DNA of 25,589 nucleotides from a virus: positions 1 through 25,589 of IMG/VR virus record IMGVR_UViG_3300006802_000497. One strand, 5' to 3'. Position 1 is the first letter of the stretch. Each line of letters opens with the position of its first letter. The notes below the pieces were generated by a model. That model searched no databases. It had not been told where the DNA came from and saw only the letters and a list, made by a program, of their open reading frames with translations. This document shows positions 18,197-24,699 of the stretch, piece after piece. The position numbers and the translations under genes were made by a program.

Positions 18197-20101
18197 ATGG
18201 CATTAACAAGAATTACTACTTCAGTTGTTGACAGTGATGCGGTTACTACAGATAAGATAGCAGACGAAGCTGTTACTACAGATAAGATAGCTGCTGGGGC
18301 TGTAACAATAGATAAATTAGCAGCATCTGCTAACGTTACCATTGTTCACGTAGACTTAACATCTAATGTTAATTTAGTGCAAGATAATGTTGTACGAGTT
18401 GCTGCTAATTTATTAAGTAATACTTATACTTATGCTAATACAGAAATTGGTCTTCTTGGGAATAATGCTCCAGAAACACAGACTCTTAGTTTGGGTGACC
18501 CTGCTAATGTTATTGTTGGGACAACAAAACACAGTAGCGGAATATCTTTTGTTCGTATTAACAGTGCTGCAGGACAAGGAAAGTATAATTTAGATGTAAG
18601 TGGTAACGCCCGTATTCAAGAGGCTTTTATTAATACTGTTGCAATATCCAATGCAAACCCTTCTAGTACTGGATTTTATCTAGGAACTCCAGCTAACATC
18701 ATTTTAAGGGCATCTACTACACAAGACGTAACTGGTCGTTTACATATGGGTGTTCCTGATAGTATTTCTGGCCTCTCTCGTTATGCCGTAGATGTTAGAT
18801 CCAATGCAAATATTGGAGATACGTCAGTAACTGCTTTAGGCGTAGATAACGTAAGTCCAGCCTCTGGAACTATTTCTGTAGGTGTTCCTGCTAATGTGGT
18901 AATTCGCTATCACGCAGCGAGCGGAGCAGGCAATGTTATTATTGGAGATGCTACGGCTACTTCTGAATACAACTTAGATGTTCGTGGTAGTGCAAACACC
19001 TCAACAATCATAGTTGATTCTCTAACAGCATCTAGGGCATTAATTTCTGGAGCCTCCAAAGGCGTAGAGTCTTCTTCTGTTACCTCTACAGAGTTAGGTT
19101 ATGTTTCGGGAGTTACTTCTGCAATTCAAACTCAATTAGACAGCAAAGTTGGTCAAACAAATATTAATACCGTTCAGGATAATGTAGCAGCTGCCGAAGC
19201 TAATATAGCATCTGTCATAAACGGTTCTACCGCTTTTACCGGTGCTGTAACTATGAACGATGATTTAACTGTTCAAGGTAATCTTACTGTTGCTGGTAGT
19301 TTTGCTAATCTTGCAGTTCAAGATTCTTATACAGACGACCGTATGATAATGTTAGCAAACTCATTTACAGGATCTCCTTCTCTTGATGTAGGCTTACTAT
19401 TTAATAGAGGAAATCAGGGCAATGCTGCATTTTTCTATGATGAATCTGGGCGCAGATTTAGACTATCAGACACGCAAGACCCTTCATCTAATACAGCTTT
19501 ATCACCTGTAACAGACTCAAATCTTCAGTTAGGTAATTTATTTGTTGAATCTATTACTTTAGATGGAACAGCAATTAGTGCAACAGGCGTAGAATTAAAT
19601 TACACAGACGGAGTAATTTCCGCAATTCAAACTCAATTAGATGGCAAAGACACTAGAGCAAACGTTGATGCGTTTGGGACGTATGCCAACACTAATTTAG
19701 ATACTAAAGCTAATGTTAGCGCTACTTACTTTTTAGCGTTAGCTAACGACTTTGTAACGTATACAAGACTTAATGCTAATATTAATACTACTACAGATAA
19801 TGTTACTGCTGTTGAAACTCGTCTTAATGCTAATATAGATATCGTTCAAGATAATGTTGCTACTCTAGCAGGAACTACTCTAAGTCCTGGTTCTAATACA
19901 GTTACTTCTGTTGCAGGAGCAAACGCTTATGGCATTGGAGCAGCGGTAACTGCGATTGCAAGAACTCGTGTTTATGTATCAGGCGTTTCTCAATTACCTA
20001 CCACCGATTATGTAGTACCATCTTCTGGTGTTATGCAATTAACTGACCCTTCTGCGGATATTCCTGCTGATTTACCTATTTTAATTCAATATTGGAACTA
20101 A
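18197..20101 (+). CDS. Tail fibre protein with N-terminal 10-residue repeats
   Basis: 634 residues. Residues 14-43 are three repeats of the type DAVTTDKIAD, common in marine phage fibres. The middle has repeated beta-rich units (LGTPANIILRASTTQD, VGVPANVVIRYHAASG) and two copies of SAIQTQLDSK / SAIQTQLDGK, a string I associate with trimeric phage fibre shafts (with LGYVSGVT and LNYTDGV before each). The last ~50 residues carry a beta motif (TRVYVSGVSQLPTTDYVV, PILIQYW) that resembles modules in the gpM-like, gpL-like and gpJ-like proteins. AAGGAA precedes the ATG. Probable role: long side fibre or receptor binding. The stop shares one base with the next ATG, so the second radical SAM enzyme is translationally coupled to it. 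Confidence 0.8.
   Translation: MALTRITTSVVDSDAVTTDKIADEAVTTDKIAAGAVTIDKLAASANVTIVHVDLTSNVNLVQDNVVRVAANLLSNTYTYANTEIGLLGNNAPETQTLSLGDPANVIVGTTKHSSGISFVRINSAAGQGKYNLDVSGNARIQEAFINTVAISNANPSSTGFYLGTPANIILRASTTQDVTGRLHMGVPDSISGLSRYAVDVRSNANIGDTSVTALGVDNVSPASGTISVGVPANVVIRYHAASGAGNVIIGDATATSEYNLDVRGSANTSTIIVDSLTASRALISGASKGVESSSVTSTELGYVSGVTSAIQTQLDSKVGQTNINTVQDNVAAAEANIASVINGSTAFTGAVTMNDDLTVQGNLTVAGSFANLAVQDSYTDDRMIMLANSFTGSPSLDVGLLFNRGNQGNAAFFYDESGRRFRLSDTQDPSSNTALSPVTDSNLQLGNLFVESITLDGTAISATGVELNYTDGVISAIQTQLDGKDTRANVDAFGTYANTNLDTKANVSATYFLALANDFVTYTRLNANINTTTDNVTAVETRLNANIDIVQDNVATLAGTTLSPGSNTVTSVAGANAYGIGAAVTAIARTRVYVSGVSQLPTTDYVVPSSGVMQLTDPSADIPADLPILIQYWN
18236..18325 (+). repeat. Three tandem 30-bp repeats in fibre gene
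   Basis: Three consecutive in-frame 30-bp units (18236-18265, 18266-18295, 18296-18325) encode DAVTTDKIAD, EAVTTDKIAA and GAVTIDKLAA. The first two share a 20-base identical core (18242-18261 and 18272-18291); the third is diverged. They are coding repeats of a fibre shaft or anchor, not regulatory DNA. Confidence 0.88.
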
Positions 20102-21084
20102 TGAAAATAAGACAACTTACTACAGAACTTACTTTTCGCTGTAATGCTAAATGTCCAGCTTGTCATAGAATAAAGCCTTTACGTATAGATTTAAATGATA
20201 AACAGTATACTATTTCTTTAGAACGTTTTAAAACTCTGTTTAATCCTGAGCTTTTAGAAAACTTAGAGTGGCTTGTGTTAAATGGTAATTTTGGCGACTC
20301 AATTATGAATCGCGAATTTAGAGAAATTATAAGTTATGTAAAAGAGTATAATGTAAAACTTAATATTCATACTAACGGCGGAATACACGATACAGATTAT
20401 TGGAAAGATGTAGGTAATATTTTAGATCGCTTTGATATTATCAACTTTGACTTAGATGGCTTATCAGATACACACCATATTTATCGTATAAATACACATT
20501 TTGAAACAGTTTTTAGTAATGCAAAAGCTGTTATTTCTACTAATAGACCGCAAGTTCATTGGAAATATATAGTTTTTGAGTATAATAAGCACCAAGTAGA
20601 AGAGGCAAAAGCTTTAGCAATTAAAGAAGGCTTTCATACCTTTTCTACAGTTAAAACTTCTAGAGAATTTGGACGACCTACTTCAGGTAAATTTATTCAT
20701 ACAAAAAAGACTAATGAATATGAAAAAGCTGAGAAAAAAATTCACTGTGTCTGGAAAGACTGGAACAAGTGGTATATATCTCCTGAAGGGTTAGTATTTA
20801 GGTGTTGTTGGACAGGCGGGCATTACTATGATAATGATAATTCTCGTTTTTATTACCCTTCCGACTTTGAACAAAAATTTAATGGATTTAGTATTCCCAT
20901 CCAAAAAATTATCAGTTATAATTATTGGAATAAGTTAGAATTATATCTTCAAGGATATGAGAGAGCTTTTTCGCTTTGTAAATCTCAATGTGGAAAACTT
21001 CTTTCCAGTCGGGAAAAGATTGAAGAAAATCTTAATACAGGTGAAAAAACGTATTTTGATGCTTTTAATCAGTTAGGAAATTAA
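20101..21084 (+). CDS. Radical SAM protein with C-terminal five-cysteine (twitch-like) module
   Basis: I use ATG 20101, which overlaps the fibre stop by one base and gives MKIRQLTTELTFRCNAKCPA, 327 residues; a TTG at 20092 is possible but unsupported. The SAM-binding CX3CX2C is C14, C18, C21. In place of the usual GGEP there is LNGNFGDS (60-67), a variant I associate with phage radical SAM proteins. The C-terminal part has C216, C235, C236, C293 and C297, the same C-x17/18-CC-...-CxxxC pattern that the other radical SAM protein (6193-7371) has at its N terminus. Likely an auxiliary Fe-S module, hence peptide or protein modification. Its placement directly behind a fibre gene, coupled by overlap, suggests but does not prove that a tail protein is the substrate. 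Confidence 0.88.
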   Translation: MKIRQLTTELTFRCNAKCPACHRIKPLRIDLNDKQYTISLERFKTLFNPELLENLEWLVLNGNFGDSIMNREFREIISYVKEYNVKLNIHTNGGIHDTDYWKDVGNILDRFDIINFDLDGLSDTHHIYRINTHFETVFSNAKAVISTNRPQVHWKYIVFEYNKHQVEEAKALAIKEGFHTFSTVKTSREFGRPTSGKFIHTKKTNEYEKAEKKIHCVWKDWNKWYISPEGLVFRCCWTGGHYYDNDNSRFYYPSDFEQKFNGFSIPIQKIISYNYWNKLELYLQGYERAFSLCKSQCGKLLSSREKIEENLNTGEKTYFDAFNQLGN

Positions 21085-21085
21085 T

Positions 21086-21559
21086 ATGGAACAAAAAGAT
21101 TATGAAGTAGCAATGGTTCGTGCTAGACTTAAAAAAATTCGGTATCAAAGTACAGAGCTTTTAGCGCGATTTGCTAGTATGGAAGAAACAGATCTACCTG
21201 CTTGGCTACAAGCTAAGGTAAGCGATGCTGATCATTTTATTAGCGCTGTTTATGATTATTTTGAGTATGGAGACTATGAAGAAAATACTGAAGAAAATAC
21301 TGAGAAAGAGGAAGAAGAGAATGACATGGAAGAAGAATCTATTGATGTTCTTCGTCCTCCCTCTCACGTTTTAGTTGTTAGAGATGAGGAACTTGATATT
21401 GCAGAAGTAGATATGTTACCGCCATCTGCTATGATGGCTATGGGAGAAAGAAATGCCGTTGAAAAAAGGAAAAAGTCAGAAAACAATCTCAGCAAACATC
21501 AAGGAGTTGATGAAGAAACCTGGGAAGACGAGAACAAAGGGAATCCTAACATCAGCTAA
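21086..21559 (+). CDS. Acidic phage protein of unknown function
   Basis: 157 residues. The N-terminal ~55 ([40 protein letters not shown]) form a helical unit that I associate with small conserved proteins in marine myoviruses and podoviruses, without a known role. A Glu/Asn-rich linker follows ([20 protein letters not shown]), then a hydrophobic patch ([20 protein letters not shown]). The last 36 codons overlap the next gene in another frame and look like read-through (basic, no structure), so the ancestral stop may have lain near 21453. AGGAA six bases before the ATG. No function assigned. Confidence 0.68.
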   Translation: MEQKDYEVAMVRARLKKIRYQSTELLARFASMEETDLPAWLQAKVSDADHFISAVYDYFEYGDYEENTEENTEKEEEENDMEEESIDVLRPPSHVLVVRDEELDIAEVDMLPPSAMMAMGERNAVEKRKKSENNLSKHQGVDEETWEDENKGNPNIS

Positions 21560-21656
21560 ACGTTTAGGAATTAGTGCTGAAGAAGCACAAAGACGACAAG
21601 CGGTGGCAATTGCTTTAAATAAGGCAGGTAAGAGCAAGCCAAAAAAGAAGAAATAA
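21453..21656 (+). CDS. Short basic phage protein, MPLKKGKS / [13 protein letters not shown] type (possibly DUF6496)
   Basis: 67 residues, lysine-rich. It begins [20 protein letters not shown] and ends [20 protein letters not shown], which are the two halves of a small protein very common in phages; I recall it as DUF6496 but cannot check. Usually the halves are separated by only a few residues (about 'KAGYPQK'). Here there are about 28 residues between ELM and QAVAIA, including [18 protein letters not shown] site lies six bases upstream of the ATG, inside the preceding gene, with which it overlaps by 107 bases in a different frame. Function unknown. Confidence 0.78.
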   Translation: MPLKKGKSQKTISANIKELMKKPGKTRTKGILTSAKRLGISAEEAQRRQAVAIALNKAGKSKPKKKK

Positions 21657-21660
21657 ATTT

Positions 21661-21689
21661 TTGACAAAATAACACAATTCTGTAAGAAT
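21661..21689 (+). promoter_or_regulatory. Candidate sigma70-type promoter upstream of the beta-helix protein gene
   Basis: TTGACA at 21661-21666, a 17-base spacer and AAGAAT at 21684-21689 (four of six matches to TATAAT) preceded by TG at 21681-21682 with one base between, i.e. an extended -10. It lies in the only sizeable gap (21657-21760) of the plus strand. The gene downstream has a near-consensus ribosome binding site. Prediction only. Confidence 0.5.
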
Positions 21690-21690
21690 T
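21676..21690. promoter_or_regulatory. 15-bp dyad overlapping the candidate -10 (operator-like)
   Basis: A perfect inverted repeat, AATTCT-GTA-AGAATT, overlaps the extended -10 of the candidate promoter. It could be a regulator binding site or a weak RNA hairpin. At 6+6 bases in AT-rich DNA, chance occurrence is possible. Confidence 0.35.
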
Positions 21691-21746
21691 ACATATATAG
21701 CCTAGTGATAAAGTGAATCTAAAGGCTTTAAACTTAATTTTTTCTA

Positions 21747-21752
21747 AAGGAG
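21747..21752 (+). promoter_or_regulatory. Strong ribosome binding site
   Basis: AAGGAG eight bases before the ATG at 21761, followed by ATATATAA; the arrangement resembles the phage T7 gene 10 leader. It implies high expression of the downstream protein, unlike the weaker sites in the tail operon. Confidence 0.75.
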
Positions 21753-21760
21753 ATATATAA

Positions 21761-22387
21761 ATGGCTGTATCATTGAAAAGAGGAACGGATTCGTTCCCTG
21801 TCTCAATTAACGACATTCACGCTGCTGCCCTAACTCAAGGCGGTAACGAAGTTCATCTCTATCCAGGAACCTATACAGCAAACACAGGTTTAGTTGCTAC
21901 AGACTTTGCCTTTGTTGGTATTGGGGATAAAGATGAAATCATTATTAATGGTGATATGACAATTGCTAATACTTCTACTGGAGGTATTACTTTCAAGAAT
22001 ATTTCTTTCGTAGGAGCCACTGCTGGCTCAGAAGGAGGAGGTGTTTGTGTAACTAAACTTGGGGCTGCTGCTTGTGAGCTTACTTTCTTTGATTGTAAGT
22101 TTTCTAATAGCGAGCACGCTGTTTCCCATAACGGTGAGCTTAGTTTTGTTACCTCTGGTAAAAACGTTACTATGTGGCAGTGCGATGCCCGTGGTGTTGA
22201 CCAAGCTATCGTTTCTAACGCAAACGTAGAAATTAACTTCTCAGCACTAAATACTTCTGCTAACGCATACATGCAACCTGGTACTGGTGGCGGTAATCCT
22301 CTACTTACTGCTACTGTTCGCGCCTCTACCGCTGGCGCTGCTAACTCAGGTAATATGACTGAAACAGTTCTTGCACTGATTTCGTAA
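21761..22387 (+). CDS. Beta-helix-like probable virion structural or decoration protein
   Basis: 208 residues. The sequence reads as short beta-strand rungs: NEVHLYPGTYTANTGL, FAFVGIGDKDEIIINGDMTI, GGITFKNISFVG, ELTFFDCKFSNSEH, ELSFVTSGKNVTMWQCDA, VEINFSALNTSANAYM. The regularly spaced hydrophobic residues, Gly/Asn turns and a 'yPGtY' start suggest a right-handed parallel beta-helix, as in many phage surface proteins. No lyase catalytic residues were recognised. Its strong ribosome binding site and preceding promoter suggest an abundant protein such as a head decoration or fibre protein. The two genes after it share its strong translation signals. Confidence 0.62.
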   Translation: MAVSLKRGTDSFPVSINDIHAAALTQGGNEVHLYPGTYTANTGLVATDFAFVGIGDKDEIIINGDMTIANTSTGGITFKNISFVGATAGSEGGGVCVTKLGAAACELTFFDCKFSNSEHAVSHNGELSFVTSGKNVTMWQCDARGVDQAIVSNANVEINFSALNTSANAYMQPGTGGGNPLLTATVRASTAGAANSGNMTETVLALIS

Positions 22388-22405
22388 TTTAAAGGAGAAA
22401 TAAAA

Positions 22406-22747
22406 ATGGCGATGATTAAAAAAGAAGTTACAGGAGATGCAAACGCTCTTAAGCTTGTTGCTGATGCCCGTCAAGCACCTGTAGCTGCTAAGGGAGGTAC
22501 ACAACGTACTTCTTTTACTGGCTCTAACGACACTCGCCCTGCTGGAGATGACCGCCCTAATCGTAAACTAAAAGCTGCTCGTGGCTATGTAGATCAAGGT
22601 CCAGTTACTATGGACGTTGCTAATAATTACGGTGCTCAGTTTGTTAGTGGTGGTCCTACCTCGGGTTCTGTAAATAAAAAGTACAGTGCAGCTAGTGAAT
22701 CAGTTACTGGTGGCATGGGCGATAAAGTTATTAAAAATATGAAGTAA
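22406..22747 (+). CDS. Small Gly/Ala/Lys-rich protein of unknown function
   Basis: 113 residues, not recognised. It starts MAMIKKEVTGDANALKLVAD and is otherwise low in hydrophobic residues (RTSFTGSNDTRPAGDDRPNR, GPTSGSVNKKYSAASES), suggesting a flexible or disordered protein. AAGGAG lies eight bases upstream of the ATG, so translation should be efficient. Lies 18 bases after the beta-helix-like gene, and probably shares its transcript. Could be a virion-associated protein; no direct evidence. Confidence 0.72.
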   Translation: MAMIKKEVTGDANALKLVADARQAPVAAKGGTQRTSFTGSNDTRPAGDDRPNRKLKAARGYVDQGPVTMDVANNYGAQFVSGGPTSGSVNKKYSAASESVTGGMGDKVIKNMK

Positions 22748-22760
22748 GGAGGATAGTTAA

Positions 22761-22970
22761 ATGGCTAGAACTTCTTATGGAAGTGGAGTTGGAGAAGGTA
22801 AAGTTCAGCGAATTGGAGATAACAGATATGGTCTTCGTGAAGAGTATGACCCTACTGTAAAAGAACAGACAGTTCAGTACTATAGAAAAGGCGATGTTGC
22901 AGTAGTTAAAGAGGTTAAAGACCCAAATCTTCAAACTGTTACTACTGTAAAAGTTAAACCTCGTTCATGA
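22761..22970 (+). CDS. Small protein of unknown function
   Basis: 69 residues, not recognised: MARTSYGSGVGEGKVQRIGD, then REEYDPTVKEQTVQYYRKGD and a Val/Lys-rich end (VTTVKVKPRS), probably a small beta structure. The Shine-Dalgarno sequence AAGGAGG, eight bases upstream and overlapping the previous stop region, is the best in the window. The stop overlaps the next candidate start as ATGA. Confidence 0.72.
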   Translation: MARTSYGSGVGEGKVQRIGDNRYGLREEYDPTVKEQTVQYYRKGDVAVVKEVKDPNLQTVTTVKVKPRS

Positions 22971-23068
22971 ATATACCCGAAGCTTTTCAGCGAAGCCCTA
23001 AATACACAAAAAAGAAAATAAAAAAAGCTAAAAAGAAGATAAAAAAACTTAAAAATACCGATAATTAG
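22967..23068 (+). CDS. Possible 33-residue basic peptide
   Basis: ATG 22967 overlaps the preceding stop as ATGA and reads MNIPEAFQRSPKYTKKKIKK followed by more Lys/Ile heptads and KNTDN. Translational coupling and the closeness of the terminator at 23094 favour a real gene. The A-rich composition and lack of family recognition argue caution. It overlaps the 3' end of the minus-strand gene at 23049 by 20 bases. Confidence 0.42.
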   Translation: MNIPEAFQRSPKYTKKKIKKAKKKIKKLKNTDN

Positions 23069-23603
23069 CTAAGTTTAGTAACCAAGTATACTTGTAAGGC
23101 GCACACACTAGTGGTTGCGCCTTACTTGTTTTTAACACTTTATTAAATATTTCTTCTCCCTCTACATCTACACTTATAAAAACAAAATCTTCGTCTGATA
23201 ACCAAGAATAATCATACGTTGCAGCATCACCATGTACAATCATAATATTGTCTTTAGCAGGAGAATTTTTAATAAGGTGCTGGCTTATTTTAACTCGTGA
23301 TTCTATTATTTCTATACCAACTTGCCTGATATGTGGATATTGTTTATGTACATCAAACATGCTATAAGGATACAGCCCACTACCTACAAGCACTAAATTT
23401 TTACACTGATTAAACTTGTATCTCTGTTTTTTGTCTACTAGAGTTTTAATTATCCAAGCATTATGTTCTGCTTCTGTATAAGGATTTTTCTTTTGTTCTG
23501 TGTAAAGTTTTAATAATCGTAATTCATCTAAAGATACAAGGTTTTTCCATAGATCTTTTTTATTACTTATTGTATTTAAGTTAACTTTTTTCTCTGATAA
23601 CAT
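23049..23603 (-). CDS. Small class I SAM-dependent enzyme, nicotianamine-synthase-like
   Basis: I choose the ATG at 23603 (MLSEKKVNLN, 184 residues) because TAAGGA lies eight bases upstream; the ATG at 23624 has no ribosome binding site. The SAM-binding glycine loop is NLVLVGSGLYPYSMFDVHKQ, followed by GIEIIESRVKISQHLIK and IMIVHGDAATYDY, a class I methyltransferase fold. The 'GSGxxPxS' loop is typical of nicotianamine synthase-like proteins, which transfer the aminocarboxypropyl group of SAM rather than a methyl group. Those enzymes are about 270-330 residues, so this is a compact version. Substrate unknown. It overlaps the upstream glycosyltransferase gene by 23 bases and is the last gene of the minus-strand group. 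Its 3' coding end contains the plus-strand terminator. Confidence 0.6.
   Translation of the reverse strand: MLSEKKVNLNTISNKKDLWKNLVSLDELRLLKLYTEQKKNPYTEAEHNAWIIKTLVDKKQRYKFNQCKNLVLVGSGLYPYSMFDVHKQYPHIRQVGIEIIESRVKISQHLIKNSPAKDNIMIVHGDAATYDYSWLSDEDFVFISVDVEGEEIFNKVLKTSKAQPLVCAPYKYTWLLNLANYRYF
23094..23133 (+). terminator. Rho-independent terminator of the plus-strand operon
   Basis: A perfect 10-bp stem, GTAAGGCGCA (23094-23103) and TGCGCCTTAC (23116-23125), a 12-base loop, and then TTGTTTTT (23126-23133). The stem is much more GC-rich than the surroundings. No T run follows it on the minus strand, so it should work only for plus-strand transcripts, after the gene(s) ending at 22970/23068. 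It lies entirely within the coding region of the convergent minus-strand gene. Confidence 0.82.
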
Positions 23604-24699
23604 TAGAAGATTCCTTAACCCCATTTAAATTTATAGAGTGTTTTTCTGGAAAACTATCGTTTTCTAATATCTCTTTTATTAAATGTGGTAGTTTAAATAA
23701 TTCAGATTTAGTACATACTTTAAAAACATTTAGAGGCTCTAAAGTAAAACAACGAATAAATTGTTCCATTTTTTGACCATCTGTTCTAGGTATAAGAATA
23801 GCGGGTATTTGAGCTTTTAATACTTCCATAGTAGAGTTATAACCACCGTATGTAATATATAACGCACAAGATTGTACATATTTATAAAAATCTTCTATAA
23901 AAGGTACAAGGGTTACATTTCCTTTTGTTTTACTTTGTGTTTCTTTTAAGTATCTATTAGCAATTGGCATAATAAAGTTATAATTAGGAAATTTAGGTGC
24001 TATTTTAGATACTTCTTTAAATAAAAGAACCCCCTCTTCTTTATTTAATCCTGTGCTAACATATATATTATTATTGAGTCTTTTATGTTTTTTAATATCA
24101 GGATTACATACATATCCTGTATATATAATTTTATCTTTTAAATCTTCTATAATCTGCTGAGAATTATTCATTCTAACACGATCTGCCAGTAAAGGCAAGT
24201 AATTCTCATCTCCGTGTATTAACACAACATCTGCATAGTATTTACATACTAAATTTTGTGTATGTGCAACCCAATCTTGTAATGATTCTTGATGAGGCTC
24301 ATCCCAAGGAAAATCTCTTGCACTAATTATAATTTTTATTCCACGTTTTTTTGCTTCTTCAAAAAAATAAAAGTATTCGTGAGAAAACTGATGTCTACAA
24401 AATGGGAATCCTTCGCATACAATAAGACTAACGTCGTTTGTATCAAGTATCTTATTCCATTCTTTTTTTCTTAACGTAACAAGCTCTTTAGACATCATAA
24501 AATTAAAAATGTTTTTAATGTCAGCTGGAATGTATGCTTTTAAAAAACTATTTCTTTCACAACCATCGTAAGAAATTGGTGGGTCAAAAAGTTGGTCTAC
24601 AACTAAAACACGATGTGTTTTTGCTACTTCTTCTGCAATAAACTTCGTTCTCATACAGTGACCTAAGCCACGATAGTATTGTGTTAGAAAAATTATCAT
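23581..24699 (-). CDS. GT-B fold glycosyltransferase (MurG/COG4671-like)
   Basis: 372 residues. The N-terminal domain opens with FLTQYYRGLGHCMRTKFIAE, the Gly-loop 'GGxGH' region of GT-B enzymes, here RGLGH. The C-terminal domain has VPFIEDFYKYVQSCALYITY then GGYNSTMEVLKAQIPAILIP R...EQFIR, the donor nucleotide-sugar binding pattern of MurG-like (GT28-type) transferases. It therefore transfers a sugar from a nucleotide donor; donor and acceptor cannot be read. The start overlaps the ThyX stop in an ATGA, and the end overlaps the nicotianamine-synthase-like gene. Candidates for the acceptor are modified phage DNA, a virion protein or host surface. Cytosolic; no signal peptide or membrane segment seen. 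Confidence 0.78.
   Translation of the reverse strand: MIIFLTQYYRGLGHCMRTKFIAEEVAKTHRVLVVDQLFDPPISYDGCERNSFLKAYIPADIKNIFNFMMSKELVTLRKKEWNKILDTNDVSLIVCEGFPFCRHQFSHEYFYFFEEAKKRGIKIIISARDFPWDEPHQESLQDWVAHTQNLVCKYYADVVLIHGDENYLPLLADRVRMNNSQQIIEDLKDKIIYTGYVCNPDIKKHKRLNNNIYVSTGLNKEEGVLLFKEVSKIAPKFPNYNFIMPIANRYLKETQSKTKGNVTLVPFIEDFYKYVQSCALYITYGGYNSTMEVLKAQIPAILIPRTDGQKMEQFIRCFTLEPLNVFKVCTKSELFKLPHLIKEILENDSFPEKHSINLNGVKESSNVIREKS

Noticed and set aside
18236-18325. 30-bp repeats as a CRISPR array
   Set aside because: The units are contiguous with no spacers and are in frame in a fibre gene.
20092-20100. TTG 20092 as start of the second radical SAM gene
   Set aside because: ATG 20101 in the TAATG overlap gives the usual short lead to the CX3CX2C motif.
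21871-22272. Antisense open frame opposite the beta-helix-like gene
   Set aside because: The sense gene has a strong ribosome binding site and protein-like rungs; the antisense product shows no family features.
23604-23624. ATG 23624 as start of the nicotianamine-synthase-like gene
   Set aside because: It has no ribosome binding site; ATG 23603 has TAAGGA eight bases upstream.
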